Counted from the first letter of the stretch, positions 8,049-17,628 are shown. The stretch is DNA of 64,000 nucleotides from CAVQBP01 sp963848195 (GCA_963848195.1 CAWKCY010000009.1:682001-746000); one strand, 5' to 3'. Notes: a model not told the origin generated them from the letters alone. Numbers and translations: made by a program.

Positions 8049-10217
8049 TCAAAATAAAAATTCTATGGATATAGAAAAATTGCGGATTGTAGCAATGTTG
8101 CCGATGAGTTCAACATAATTGTAGTTGAGAGCGTTATTCACGTTAAAAAATATTCTGGCGGGGAAACCAAGATCAGAGAAATTGTAGCCGGCTCTGAAAT
8201 CAAGAACGTAAACCGGAACCCTTACTCTTCCGTCCTTGATAAGTCCCAGATCAACAAGTTCAAAATCCATTTGTTCAATTTTACTCCAGTACCTGAAGTC
8301 AGACCCAATTTCAAATCCTGAAAGGTTGAGAGAAATGTTTGCGGTAAGCTGATGACGGGCCCTGTATTTAAGTGCTATATGCTGCTCAACGTCTCTTGCC
8401 CACAGATATGTGTAATTCACTTTAAGTGAAAGATGATTGTTAAACATTCCGGAATTTATATTAAACTCAGCTCCCTCAATCCTTGCACGCTGAACATTTG
8501 CAAAATATGCTTCGTTGTCAACATCAAACGCCACCTGGATGAAATCATAATACTCCGTTCTGAACAGCGCAGCGTCAAAACTCAACTCGCTGAAAGGCTG
8601 ATAGTTAGCCCCAAATTCAAAACTGATATTTCTTTCAGGTTTTAATTTAGGATTTTGTTTCAGGGTAACACCGGCATTGAGTGAAGCTGAGGTAAAAACT
8701 TCGGCAAGCGAGGGGGCTCTGAACCCGGTCGCAAATGAACTTCTTAAAATTAAATTTTTAGTAAGCTTGTAATTTAATCCTATTTTTGGAGCAGCGGCGG
8801 CGACCGGTTTAAGTGTATCAAGCTTATCAAAATCAAATCTTGCGCCTGCTGATAATGTTAAGGATGAATCAAGTTTAAAATCTGTCTGGAAATAAACTCC
8901 AAGACCGTAACCGGACGGCTGTCCGAAAATATTTGAATTGACTAGTGCGCCGAACCCCTCAAGTCCTGTAACAAGAACTATCTTATCGGTTAATAGAAGA
9001 TTTGATTGACCTTCCAGCCTGTAAATATCAGCATAAGAGGCATTCCTTGCCCTCGTATTATCCCACCAGAAAGCTTTATAAAAGCTTCCTTTCAAATCAA
9101 ATGAAAAGTTTTCGCTTACGGCATTATTATACTTCATCCCTAGCATGTAACGTTCCGAAGTGACAGTCTGATTAAGATCGTTTATCGGAACGAGTGCATG
9201 CTGAAGATCTTTCCAGTAAGTCCAGTTTCCCTCTTCTTCGTTTAACGAATTTGCAAAGAAAGAAAGAGATGATGTGGGGGAAAAATTATAAACTGTTTTC
9301 AAATATCCTATATATCTTGATGAAACGTTGTCTTTCTTGTAGCTCATATCGTTTAGCCTTGTAAGTGCCGCTGAAAACCCGAACTTACCGATTCTGTTTG
9401 TATGCGAAAGAGTAAGAGTGTTATATGTTCTTGATTCTGATGACCAGTCCCATTCACTGCTATACGGTTTGCTGTAGATTCCGCCCCCCGCTTTGAAGTA
9501 AGTTCTTGCTTTATTTGATATTTTTTTTGTAATAATATTTATAACTCCCCCTAATGCGGTCGATCCGTAAAGTGCGCTGGCAGGACCTTTAATAATTTCA
9601 ACCCTGTCAATTTCCGTAACCGGAACCATCTCCCATGTTATTTCACCCGTGTCGCCTGAGTAAATAGGGAAACCATCTAGCTCAACGAGCACCCTTGTCC
9701 CGGCGCCTCTGCTATACCCGCTCGAGCCGCGTATACTTATCTGGTCCTCAACCATCTGCACGCCTGGGGCAAACCTTAATGCATCACTTAAAGATACAAA
9801 GTATTTTTCTGAAAATTCACTTGAAGAAATTACCGATGCACTTACCGGAAGTTCAGAGATTTTCTGTTCATATTTACCTGCCGTAACAACTACTTCCTGA
9901 TTTGTTTGAATTATCCCCGGAATCAAACGAACATTAACAGTAATAGATTTGTTTGTAATTTTCTTACCCGCTATCGTTACACTGTTGTACCCGATCATTG
10001 AAAATTCCAGAGTATAGATGCCGGGGTTTAGATTATTTATTTCATATTTGCCATCTTTATCTGCAGCGGCACCACGACCGGTGCCGGTTAATACTACATT
10101 CGCACCTGTGAGCGGTTTGCCGTCTTCATCAGTTATAATCCCGCTGATGCTGTAAGTCTGCGCAAAAGTGCAAAATGTATACAATAATAAAAGAAACAGG
10201 ATTAAAATAAGTTTCAT
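8049..10217 (-). CDS. TonB-dependent outer-membrane receptor with N-terminal carboxypeptidase-regulatory domain
   Basis: A 722-residue receptor. Residues 1-19 are a signal peptide ending FCTFAQ. Residues about 22-105 form a CarboxypepD_reg-like beta-sandwich (SGIITDEDGKPLTGANVVLTG). The plug domain follows, with SVISSSEFSEKYFVSLSDAL and IKGPASALYGSTALGGVINI, and then a 22-strand barrel ending in aromatic F (ISIEFLF). It imports an unknown ligand, typically a siderophore, cobalamin or metal chelate for receptors of this FepA/BtuB-like size. It is shorter than SusC proteins and has no SusD partner. The sequence is intact, unlike the second receptor near 41 kb. Confidence 0.92.
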   Translation of the reverse strand: MKLILILFLLLLYTFCTFAQTYSISGIITDEDGKPLTGANVVLTGTGRGAAADKDGKYEINNLNPGIYTLEFSMIGYNSVTIAGKKITNKSITVNVRLIPGIIQTNQEVVVTAGKYEQKISELPVSASVISSSEFSEKYFVSLSDALRFAPGVQMVEDQISIRGSSGYSRGAGTRVLVELDGFPIYSGDTGEITWEMVPVTEIDRVEIIKGPASALYGSTALGGVINIITKKISNKARTYFKAGGGIYSKPYSSEWDWSSESRTYNTLTLSHTNRIGKFGFSAALTRLNDMSYKKDNVSSRYIGYLKTVYNFSPTSSLSFFANSLNEEEGNWTYWKDLQHALVPINDLNQTVTSERYMLGMKYNNAVSENFSFDLKGSFYKAFWWDNTRARNASYADIYRLEGQSNLLLTDKIVLVTGLEGFGALVNSNIFGQPSGYGLGVYFQTDFKLDSSLTLSAGARFDFDKLDTLKPVAAAAPKIGLNYKLTKNLILRSSFATGFRAPSLAEVFTSASLNAGVTLKQNPKLKPERNISFEFGANYQPFSELSFDAALFRTEYYDFIQVAFDVDNEAYFANVQRARIEGAEFNINSGMFNNHLSLKVNYTYLWARDVEQHIALKYRARHQLTANISLNLSGFEIGSDFRYWSKIEQMDFELVDLGLIKDGRVRVPVYVLDFRAGYNFSDLGFPARIFFNVNNALNYNYVELIGNIATIRNFSISIEFLF

Positions 10218-10360
10218 TAACTTTTTACTTAAAAATTATTACTGGCTGAGTTACGTATAGTTTAAAGATGACATCCTTAAAAAATAAAAATTATTTTCAA
10301 TTTTTAATTATACCCATATACCCTATACCTTTTTACCTATTCTCAATTTTCTAATTATCC

Positions 10361-10891
10361 TCACGGAGGCTGCGGTGGAGGATTATTAAAATCGCAAACA
10401 ATATTAATGTTTCTTACTAGAGTATTCGGCGGAATTACCAGCTTGCCGGGATGTGAAAAGTCATTGTTTGCATAGTAAATACCTGCAACTCTCCAGTCTT
10501 TTCTGTTAACCGAGATTGTTGGAGATGTTAGTTGTGCGACTGCTACATAATCATACTCTCCATCGGCAAGATGTCCTTGCTGAGGTAGATAAGCCGAATC
10601 AAGGGAACTGAAATTAAATGTAGTTGAACCGAAAGGTATTTTAAGACTTACAAATTTAAGATTGAGAATGTTGAAATCTGAAAGAGATTTTAGTTCGTTT
10701 TGAAAAACAACGAGATATGTCCCTGAAACTGAATCAGGCCAGTTACCCTTAAATGTGATAGTTCCGCTGAATCCTGTCTGCTGAACTGAATTACCGGCGG
10801 AAGTAGGCGAAATTCCTCCATCGCATCCGCTGTTTAAATTGAAAAAAATAATCAGAAACAAGATTGAAACTGTTGTAAAAATATTTTTCAT
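10361..10891 (-). CDS. Predicted lipoprotein of unknown function
   Basis: A 176-residue protein with a hydrophobic leader and a lipobox-like NLNSGC, giving an acylated Cys at about residue 23. The mature part starts with a low-complexity linker, then FSGTITFKGNWPD, and reads as a beta-rich extracellular domain ending in a proline tract (NNPPPQPP). I do not recognise the family. It is 143 bases upstream of the TonB receptor on the same strand, so a shared transcript or accessory role at the cell surface is possible. The following (upstream) 345 bases carry no gene I can support. Confidence 0.65.
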   Translation of the reverse strand: MKNIFTTVSILFLIIFFNLNSGCDGGISPTSAGNSVQQTGFSGTITFKGNWPDSVSGTYLVVFQNELKSLSDFNILNLKFVSLKIPFGSTTFNFSSLDSAYLPQQGHLADGEYDYVAVAQLTSPTISVNRKDWRVAGIYYANNDFSHPGKLVIPPNTLVRNINIVCDFNNPPPQPP

Positions 10892-11236
10892 AAAAAAATA
10901 TAATCAGGTAGCAGATAAGAAACAATAAACTCCCGCAAGGATAGAAATGGATGTCACACCTTTCCTTTTGTTGAAATAACTTAATTATATCATCATCCTG
11001 CTTATATAACTGTTATTTCAATTGCCATTGGAGGTTAAGAAAAGGTAACATCGTTTTGTAGGCATTAAAGCTGTTATCATTTTCATTCCTTCTATCAAAC
11101 CTGGAAGCCGTCTGTACTGAGTGTCATGACCCTTTCATAAATTATGTTGCGGATTATAAGGACAAAATATAGTTTCTTCACGAACTTTTTTTTCTTTACT
11201 GGTTTATAAGGTATACAATTTCTTTGGAGGTAATTT
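10892..11236. other. Gene-free divergent intergenic region
   Basis: This stretch separates the minus-strand lipoprotein gene from the plus-strand secreted-protein gene, so it must contain promoters for both. I find no convincing ORF, hairpin or RNA gene. The only clear signal is a strong ribosome-binding site (GGAGG) just before the ATG at 11237. A minus-strand frame open from 11388 to 11095 crosses the beginning of the plus gene and lacks any recognisable domain. Confidence 0.5.
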
Positions 11237-12382
11237 ATGTTTCGACTTTTCATTCTATTTATTTTAGCTCTTTTCTTTTCATCGGCAAATAATTCCCTGA
11301 CGCAAACGCTCTCCATTCCTCCTGATACAGCACACTGGGAACTGGAAGGAAATGCAAATATAACTGAATACCTGGACCGTAAGTGCATTTATCTTAATGG
11401 CGCTGCTGCGATCGTAAAAAACTATGAAATGCGCGACTGCATTATTGATTTAGATGTCTCAACTTCCGCAAAGCGGGGATTTTTCGGAATAGACTTTAGA
11501 GTTTCAGACGACGGTAGAAATGCCGAATATGTTTATCTTCGTCCTCATAAGTCAGGGTATCCTGATGCTATTCAATATACACCTGTTCTTAACGGTGGTT
11601 TGAATTGGCAAATCTATAATGGCCCCGGTTTCACAGGAGCTACTGATATCCCAAAAGATGTATGGTTCCACTTACGACTGGAGGTAACAGGCGCACAGGC
11701 AAACCTTTTTGTTAAGAATATGGATAAGCCTGCACTCGTGATTGATGATTTAAAAAGCGGCCGGCAGAAAGGCCAGATAGCTTTCTATGATCTCATAGGC
11801 GAAACATATATTTCAAATTTTGAAATAAAGACATTGCCTGAGACTGTTTGGCAGCATCATCTGCCTCCGTTCCTCCCCGGAGCCATAACCAGGTGGAGTT
11901 TGTCACCCTCTTACGATGCTCTTACTCATAACATGGAACATGCGCTCAGTCCTGCAGAAAGTGATACAATACATTGGCAGAATGTTGAAGCAGAACCACC
12001 AGGATTTGTAACAATATATCGTTACCGCATTGCGCCTCATATAAAAGTTACTTTTGCCGATGACTTTTCCAAGCGTCTTGACCCGCAACCCGGAATGAAG
12101 GTTATATTTGCAAAGACCGATATCAAGTCTGATAGCGATAAGGTGAAAAAGCTCTACATTGGGTATAGTGATGACGTCAGTGTGCTTTTAAATGGGAAAA
12201 TACTTTTTCGCGGACGAAGCGCACAGAATTTTCGGGATCCGGGATTTCTTGGTATTGTTAACGCTGAAGACGATGCTGTTTATCTTCCATTAAGAAAAGG
12301 GAATAATGAACTGATGCTTGTCCTAAGCGAACTTGGCGGTGGTTGGGGATTCATTTGCCGTTTAGCAGACTTTGAAAACTGA
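11237..12382 (+). CDS. Secreted protein with a concanavalin-like domain, function unknown
   Basis: A 381-residue exported protein. Residues 1-22 are a signal peptide. Residues about 30-200 have the layout of a DUF1080/LamG-type concanavalin jelly roll (MRDCIIDLDVSTSAKRGFFG, FRVSDDGRNAEYVYLRP, DVWFHLRLEVTGAQANLFV). Residues about 205-381 are a second beta-rich domain with KLYIGYSDDVSVLLNGK, resembling a galactose-binding-like fold. No catalytic residues stand out, so a carbohydrate-binding or structural role is more likely than an enzyme. The start is supported by TTTGGAGG seven bases upstream. It is the first of only five plus-strand genes in the window and is monocistronic. Confidence 0.7.
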   Translation: MFRLFILFILALFFSSANNSLTQTLSIPPDTAHWELEGNANITEYLDRKCIYLNGAAAIVKNYEMRDCIIDLDVSTSAKRGFFGIDFRVSDDGRNAEYVYLRPHKSGYPDAIQYTPVLNGGLNWQIYNGPGFTGATDIPKDVWFHLRLEVTGAQANLFVKNMDKPALVIDDLKSGRQKGQIAFYDLIGETYISNFEIKTLPETVWQHHLPPFLPGAITRWSLSPSYDALTHNMEHALSPAESDTIHWQNVEAEPPGFVTIYRYRIAPHIKVTFADDFSKRLDPQPGMKVIFAKTDIKSDSDKVKKLYIGYSDDVSVLLNGKILFRGRSAQNFRDPGFLGIVNAEDDAVYLPLRKGNNELMLVLSELGGGWGFICRLADFEN

Positions 12383-12681
12383 GATATTTTCCTTTGGAAA
12401 AATTATTTTTTATTGTAATTTTTTCAACGCGGCTAAAGTCTATTCCTTTTCTATCTTTCTATCCATTGGATATTGTCTGAAATAAAGGTTACCACAGGAC
12501 TTCCAGAGCCTGTGTGGATATCATTAACCAATGGTTTTACCGTTGGTAAATGGAGCAAAATTTAAACTTTCAACAACCGTTTTAACGATTTTTCTGTATT
12601 TTCACACAGCCTCTTCCAGTCCGGTCTCTGGGAGGTGAGGTTAAATTAATTGATAATCCCGGGTTCCGGGAACTAAATCTC
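12383..12681. other. Intergenic region with two hairpins between convergent genes
   Basis: The secreted-protein gene and the AI-2E-family gene converge here. Two inverted repeats are visible: CACAGG at 12493-12498 with CCTGTG at 12509-12514, and TTAACCAA at 12524-12531 with an imperfect TTGGTAA partner at 12543-12549. Neither is followed by a strong T tract, so they are only weak terminator candidates. They may be degraded repeats. No ORF is supported. Confidence 0.4.
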
Positions 12682-13737
12682 TTACTTCTCTCCAAGTACT
12701 TTAACCCTGTCCTCAAGTATATCTTCAATATAGGTGGTTTGAACTAATACAACAATTACGACCCCCAAAGGCGTTGCAATTAAAACTCCCAATGGACCAA
12801 AAAGTATAAACATCATTATCTGCATTATAATAAGAAATCCAGGAGGAATTGATACAACATGTTCCTGAATAATAGGGGTTAAAACATATCCTTCAATATT
12901 ATGCAGAACAAGATATACAATGGAAGCATAAACAGCCAATGTTGGAGATTCGGATAGGGCAACTAATATGACCGGTACAAAAGCGGCAAAGGCTCCTAGA
13001 TAAGGGACAAAAGCCAGAACACCTGTAATCAATCCCAATGCAAATGGGAGCGGCATGCCTATAGCATATAATCCCCCGATGGTTAATATAGTCATTGATA
13101 ACATTACAATGAAACGACCAAGCAGCCAGTACCTTAAAGCATGTCCAAGTTTCCACGTGATCTCATGTGCACGCTCTCTTCTTTTCTGCGGAAGAAGTAA
13201 GATCAGGTTATCTATATATAACGATGGTTTTGCACCCAGATAAATTCCCAAAACTAAAACCAGTAGTGCATCCACAAGTCCCCCCAGCACAGAAGAAAAT
13301 GCTCCCGTAAAAAGCTCAAATGTTTTCCCATTATCTTTTCCACTAAAATCGGGCATCCCGGATAGAATATACTGACCTACCTTCGATTGTCTTAATGAAG
13401 ATTCAATATCATTTATTGACTGGGGGATACTCTCTGCAAGTTTGGACATCTGTTTATATACCGGGGGTCCCATTAAATATCCTGATAGACCAATCAAACC
13501 AATAACTAAAACTATCACGATAAATATTCCCCATGGATGGGATATTTTAGTCTTTTTATGAAGATAGTTAGCAGTCCCGTCAAGGAATACTGCGATCAGA
13601 ATACTTATAAAAAGTAATAATAATAAGTGTGGTATATTATATAATAACGATATAATGATAAAGAATAGAATTACTATACCTACAGTAATTAATACTTTAG
13701 AAGAATATTTACTTATATGTAAATTTGTTTCGGGCAT
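12682..13737 (-). CDS. AI-2E transporter family (PerM/TqsA, UPF0118) permease
   Basis: A 351-residue membrane protein of the AI-2E transporter superfamily. It has paired N-terminal helices, a soluble stretch (KLAESIPQSINDIESSLRQS) around residues 95-140, and the C-terminal helix cluster with the conserved ITGVLAFVPYLGAFAAFVP and HNIEGYVLTPIIQE segments. Members have been linked to autoinducer-2 export or Na+(Li+)/H+ antiport; the substrate cannot be read from the sequence. An AAGGAAG ribosome site precedes the ATG. The gene stands alone between a convergent gene downstream and the decayed region upstream. Confidence 0.9.
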   Translation of the reverse strand: MPETNLHISKYSSKVLITVGIVILFFIIISLLYNIPHLLLLLFISILIAVFLDGTANYLHKKTKISHPWGIFIVIVLVIGLIGLSGYLMGPPVYKQMSKLAESIPQSINDIESSLRQSKVGQYILSGMPDFSGKDNGKTFELFTGAFSSVLGGLVDALLVLVLGIYLGAKPSLYIDNLILLLPQKRRERAHEITWKLGHALRYWLLGRFIVMLSMTILTIGGLYAIGMPLPFALGLITGVLAFVPYLGAFAAFVPVILVALSESPTLAVYASIVYLVLHNIEGYVLTPIIQEHVVSIPPGFLIIMQIMMFILFGPLGVLIATPLGVVIVVLVQTTYIEDILEDRVKVLGEK

Positions 13738-14202
13738 AACCGCTTACTTCCTTTAGTTAATTCTATTATTCTGATAAAATAATGCGTCCGGAAATTAATA
13801 TTAATTAGCTTTTTAAATCTTATTTGTAATATTCTATAACGCAAATTTCAATTTATAATTAATTTATAATTAATTCGACGATACAAATCATATTAACTTC
13901 TTATATATTATGAGCCCTTCCCCTCTTGAAGGAACATTCCTCACCTCTGCTTAAGAGTCAAATAATTGTAGAGTCATCAAGATGAATAAATCAGCTCAAC
14001 TTGTTCTTTAACTCACAATTTCAAAAATAATTTACTTCTTTGCATTTTCAGAATAATTTTATTTCATTAAATTATTAATCTGTATAAGCCAAATCATGTG
14101 CAATTGTCATTTAGTTGGATTGTAATCAATCCTGATAAATCTCATTTAAGTACAGAATAAAACATAAACGATTATCTGTTTAAGATTATAAAGAGTGGAG
14201 GT

Positions 14203-14338
14203 ATGAAAATAGTAATTCGTGGCTTAAGTCTATTGGTTCAAAAGTCGTAAGTAAACTTAGAAATTGGGGATATGAAGTAATGCAGCTGATCTGAGAAACG
14301 GTGTAAATACTATTACCGGTGAAGGAAAAATGTTCTGA
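14203..14338 (+). pseudogene. Remnant of an NAD(P)-binding atypical short-chain dehydrogenase (NmrA-like)
   Basis: A strong ribosome site (GGAGG) and ATG lead into MKIVIRG, after which the frame is lost. In a second frame 14235 onward reads GSKVVSKLRNWGYEV, and in a third AADLRNGVNTITGEG. Joined, these follow the N-terminal Rossmann segment of SDR family NAD(P)H-binding proteins (GG-GLIGSKVV-KL---GHEV, then SGVNTITGEG). At least two small deletions or insertions have occurred and everything after about 45 residues is missing. It ends 52 bases before the GAPDH start. The flanking 13738-14202 shows nothing else that I can support. Confidence 0.7.
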
Positions 14339-14390
14339 AATGATAAATAATAGTAAGTATAAAATCTAGATTTTAGAAAGGAGTAATAAT

Positions 14391-15413
14391 ATGGCAAGAG
14401 TAGCAATTAATGGTTTGGGTAGAATTGGACGTGCAGCTTTCAAGATTATAAATGAAAACAATAATCTTGATCTGGTAGCAGTAAATGATCTCGTCCCTCC
14501 GGCTAATTTAGCTTATTTGCTGAGGCATGATACGGTATATGGGAAATATGAAAAAGAAATATCATTTACTAATGATAGTTTTACAATTGAAGGGAAAACC
14601 ATTAAAGTTCTAAAGGAAAAAGATCCCGAAATGCTCCCCTGGAAGGAACTTGAAGTTGATATAGTTTTTGAATGCACGGGTATCTTTACAAAAAAAGAAG
14701 ATATGATGAAGCACATTAGAGCCGGTGCAAAGCATGTAATACTTTCTGCCGCTTCCAAAAGTGAAGATGTAGTAACTGTTGTTTATGGAGTTAACCAACC
14801 TGAGAACGAGGAGAATCTTGAATTTATTTCATGTGCAAGCTGCACAACAAATTGTGTTACTCCGGTAGTTGAAATTCTCGGAAGAAGAATTGGTATAAAA
14901 AAAGCTATAATGACTACAGTACATGCTTATACTGCATCTCAGGCAATCGTTGATAGTCCCAATAAGAATTTCCGGAGAGGAAGAGCTGGCGCTGCCAATT
15001 TTGTTCCGACTACTACAGGAGCGGCAAAAGCAACAACAAAAGCTCTTCCTCAATATAAAGATAAATTTGACGGAGTAGCCATCAGAGGTCCGGTTCCGGT
15101 AGGATCAATTGCTGACCTTGTATTTATTACTGATAGAAAAACTTCTGTAGAAGAAATAAATAAAATATTTAAAGAAGAAGCGGAAACAGAACGGTACAGA
15201 GATATTGTTTATGCAAGCGATGAAGAGATTGTTTCCTCTGATATCATAAAGGATTCTCATGCATCTATAGTTGATTTAACAATGACGCATGTTGTTGATG
15301 GCGATCTGGTAAAAATAATGAGCTGGTACGATAATGAATGGGGTTATACAAATCAATTAGTAAGAGAAGGTGTGAAGATGGCAAAATTAATTGAGCATAA
15401 CGTAACAGTTTAA
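14391..15413 (+). CDS. gap: Type I glyceraldehyde-3-phosphate dehydrogenase
   Basis: A 340-residue GAPDH of normal length. The Rossmann motif is INGLGRIGRAAFK at residues 7-19, and Asp33 in AVNDL indicates NAD+ preference. The catalytic centre is ASCTTNC with Cys151, and the phosphate-binding and C-terminal segments GPVPVGSIADLVF and SWYDNEWGYTNQLV are intact. It oxidises glyceraldehyde-3-phosphate to 1,3-bisphosphoglycerate and so takes up the triose phosphate that the tagatose-bisphosphate aldolase of the later locus would release. A ribosome site (AAAGGAG) is 8 bases upstream. It is monocistronic on the plus strand. Confidence 0.97.
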   Translation: MARVAINGLGRIGRAAFKIINENNNLDLVAVNDLVPPANLAYLLRHDTVYGKYEKEISFTNDSFTIEGKTIKVLKEKDPEMLPWKELEVDIVFECTGIFTKKEDMMKHIRAGAKHVILSAASKSEDVVTVVYGVNQPENEENLEFISCASCTTNCVTPVVEILGRRIGIKKAIMTTVHAYTASQAIVDSPNKNFRRGRAGAANFVPTTTGAAKATTKALPQYKDKFDGVAIRGPVPVGSIADLVFITDRKTSVEEINKIFKEEAETERYRDIVYASDEEIVSSDIIKDSHASIVDLTMTHVVDGDLVKIMSWYDNEWGYTNQLVREGVKMAKLIEHNVTV

Positions 15414-15414
15414 T

Positions 15415-15448
15415 AGGTCATTAGTCATTTGTAGTCATTTATAGTCCC
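15415..15448 (+). repeat. GTCATT-type short tandem repeat
   Basis: Directly after the gap stop codon are three near-copies of GTCATT spaced 8-11 bases apart, ending ATAGTCC. A similar arrangement occurs at 25213-25253. The remainder of the space to 15702 (289 bases) shows no ORF. The repeat may be a dispersed intergenic element; the function is unknown. Confidence 0.45.
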
Positions 15449-15702
15449 AGGGAGATGGAAATACTGATATTTGATAATTATGATGATACCATATCATAAA
15501 GATGCTGTCATTCCTCTTGACGCGTACACTATTTAATTTTTAAAAATCAAAAGAAAATTTTTATGTTGAAGGGGGAATGTATAGAGGTGCTTTAAATCAT
15601 ATCTAAAATTGCAAATATTCGCAATATTCGATTGCTTTCTATAAAATTTAATTAATATCACAATTTTTAACTTCTTTCAACAAATTCACAAGGAGGGAAT
15701 CT

Positions 15703-16827
15703 ATGAAAAAACTACGATTTTTTACTCTCATTCTTTTTTTGTCTGTTATAATATTTGCCGGCTGTGATTGGATAAATTTATTTACCGGTCCTATAACCAA
15801 ACAGGATGTGCATGCGGTTTATACACTTTCCAATTCTGCAGGGGGAAATGGCGTTATAATGTTTAAGAGATCCTGGGACGGGACTCTAACAAATGCCGGA
15901 GCTTTTTCAACCGGAGGAACTGGTACCGGAGCCGGACTTGGTTCACAAGGTGCTTTGGTTTTAGATGGAGGTTTAATATTTGCAGTTAACGCCGGAAGTA
16001 ATGATGTGTCGGTTTTATCTATTGGAGCAAATGGTTTATCCTGGGTAGATAAAAAACCTTCAGGCGGAACCATGCCAATCAGCTTAACAACACACGGCAG
16101 ATTGTTATATGTACTAAATGCCGGGGCACCTGAAAATATAACCGGATTCAATATAAATAGGGACGGTACAATTGCACCCATTCCCGGTTCAACTCAACCT
16201 TTAAGCGGTTCCGGTGTTGGCCCTGCTCAAATTGAATTCAGTCCCGATGGGCAAGTTTTAATTGTTACTGAAAAAGGAACAAATATGATCGATACTTATG
16301 TTGTTGGAAAGGATGGTATCGCGAGCGGACCAAATACTCAGCCTTCTTCCGGAGATACACCTTTTGGATTCGAATTCGACAAGTGGGGTCATTTAATTGT
16401 TTCAGATGCTTTTGGCGGTAATGCACTTGCAGGTGCTATGTCCTCTTATAATGCAGGTACAAGCGGAATTAATTTAATTACCGGACCCGTATTTAACACA
16501 CAAACCGCACCCTGCTGGGTAGTAATAACAAAGAGTGGAAGATTTGCTTATACAACAAATACTGGAACACATAATATTTCAGGTTATGAAATAGGACAGA
16601 ACGGAAGCCTTAAACTTTTCAATGACGGCGGCAATACAGCTGAAACAGGAGCTGGTTCAAGTCCAATTGATATGACAATTAACAGCGATTCTCAATTTTT
16701 ATATGCCTTAAGTGCAGGTTCAAATACAATTAGTGTTTTTAAAATAGATAACATTCATGGCGGATTAAAACCGGTCCAAACTGTTTCCGGTCTTTCAAGT
16801 GGTACTGTTGGCCTTGCTGCAAATTAA
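15703..16827 (+). CDS. Lactonase-like seven-bladed beta-propeller lipoprotein
   Basis: A 374-residue protein with a lipoprotein signal (leader of about 20 residues, IFAGC lipobox) followed by a propeller of the 6-phosphogluconolactonase/YkgB (PF10282) type. Repeated blade motifs are visible: VYTLSNSAGGNGVIMFKR, IFAVNAGSNDVSVLSI, LYVLNAGAPENITGFNI, AYTTNTGTHNISGYEI and LYALSAGSNTISVFKI. True cytosolic Pgl enzymes lack a signal; this one is exported and membrane-anchored, so a lactonase activity is uncertain. A GGAGG ribosome site precedes the ATG and a strong inverted repeat follows the stop. Confidence 0.85.
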   Translation: MKKLRFFTLILFLSVIIFAGCDWINLFTGPITKQDVHAVYTLSNSAGGNGVIMFKRSWDGTLTNAGAFSTGGTGTGAGLGSQGALVLDGGLIFAVNAGSNDVSVLSIGANGLSWVDKKPSGGTMPISLTTHGRLLYVLNAGAPENITGFNINRDGTIAPIPGSTQPLSGSGVGPAQIEFSPDGQVLIVTEKGTNMIDTYVVGKDGIASGPNTQPSSGDTPFGFEFDKWGHLIVSDAFGGNALAGAMSSYNAGTSGINLITGPVFNTQTAPCWVVITKSGRFAYTTNTGTHNISGYEIGQNGSLKLFNDGGNTAETGAGSSPIDMTINSDSQFLYALSAGSNTISVFKIDNIHGGLKPVQTVSGLSSGTVGLAAN

Positions 16828-16852
16828 ATTATAAATAAGTACTATTTTAGAA

Positions 16853-16896
16853 CTGTCCTGAAATTGTTTAATTTCAAAATAAACATTTCAGGACAG
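16853..16896 (+). terminator. Hairpin downstream of the lactonase-like gene
   Basis: CTGTCCTGAAAT at 16853-16864 pairs with ATTTCAGGACAG at 16885-16896, a perfect 12-base stem, with an AT-rich loop of 20 bases. It begins 25 bases after the stop codon. The downstream T tract is weak (AATAAATTTTCT). It could stop transcription from both sides or be a small palindromic repeat. Confidence 0.6.
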
Positions 16897-17027
16897 AATA
16901 AATTTTCTGAACATGCTCTTACATTTCCCTTTCATATAGTATTACAAATCAGTTTGTTACCCCTGTCCGGATTGGCCTATGTTTAAGCAAAATAATTTTT
17001 TCATAAATTCTTATTTTAATCTATTTT

Positions 17028-17340
17028 TCAGGATACTTCTAACTGTTGTGTTTTTACACCTTTAATTAAAAGAAATATAATGCGTACAATCGGTTGATTC
17101 CGGACATAACCAGTTTCAATGATTTCACCGTATTTTCCGGGGAAATATGAATTTGTTGAATAAAGAGATTTATTCTCTTCAAATACAGGTATTAAATATT
17201 TACTCCCGTCCGGAAACTTTTTGTTTTCGTATCCTGGAGCAGGAGGAATATTATAATCAAGGAAAGGCATTTCATTTGAAGGAGATCTTTTCTCCCGACA
17301 GGGAATTCTGGTCTTAAAAATGAGTTTTCAATAGTAAAGT
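17028..17340 (-). pseudogene. Probable remnant of a secreted C25-propeptide-like domain
   Basis: The readable 80-codon frame (17270-17028) contains NIPPAPGYENKKFPDG, then EENKSLYSTNSYFPGKYGEI, ETGYVRNQPIVRIIF and TQQLEV. The pattern of prolines, a YPG-like turn, G-x-x-R and a final L-E-V strand resembles the propeptide of gingipain-type (C25) T9SS proteases. Upstream, another frame reads FTIENSFLRPEFPVGRK, suggesting an earlier frame change near 17285. No signal peptide and no protease domain remain. I call it a decayed fragment. The resemblance is by eye and could be wrong. Confidence 0.35.
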
Positions 17341-17533
17341 TTTTGCAGGAATGAATCCGCAAACATTTTTAGACTATTACGTGGAAATTTTATGACCCGC
17401 GTTCCCTGCGGTATTTAAACCGCAGAGTTCGCTATGTCTTCCGAGGAGGAAGGTAAATTATTTTGAATTTATGAGCTAGTATTTACAAAATTAAATGCTG
17501 TTATTATAGCAAAAAACAAAAATCTCAATTTTA

Positions 17534-17597
17534 GGTAGTGCCCCTATAATAGAATTAATAAAGAATTAACCATTTTTTCTAATAAAAGGACACTACC
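17534..17597. repeat. 64-bp imperfect inverted-repeat element
   Basis: GGTAGTGCCC at 17534-17543 faces GGACACTACC at 17588-17597, one mismatch in ten, and similarity continues inwards (TATAATAGAA versus TTATTAGAA). The element is AT-rich inside. It lies 32 bases beyond the stop of the beta-helix T9SS gene (minus strand), so it could act as its terminator, but the long imperfect arms are also like a miniature transposable element or the joined ends of a lost one. Another small hairpin (CTGCGG...CCGCAG) lies near 17407-17426. Confidence 0.5.
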
Positions 17598-17628
17598 AAA
17601 TTTTTTATACACTAAGTACTCATCATAT

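Noticed and set aside
11095..11388. 97-codon minus-strand frame across the start of the secreted-protein gene
   Set aside because: It overlaps a well-supported plus-strand gene with a strong ribosome site, and its own sequence has no recognisable domain.
16853..16896. Insertion-sequence ends
   Set aside because: Arms are separated by only 20 bases with no coding capacity; a hairpin or terminator is simpler.
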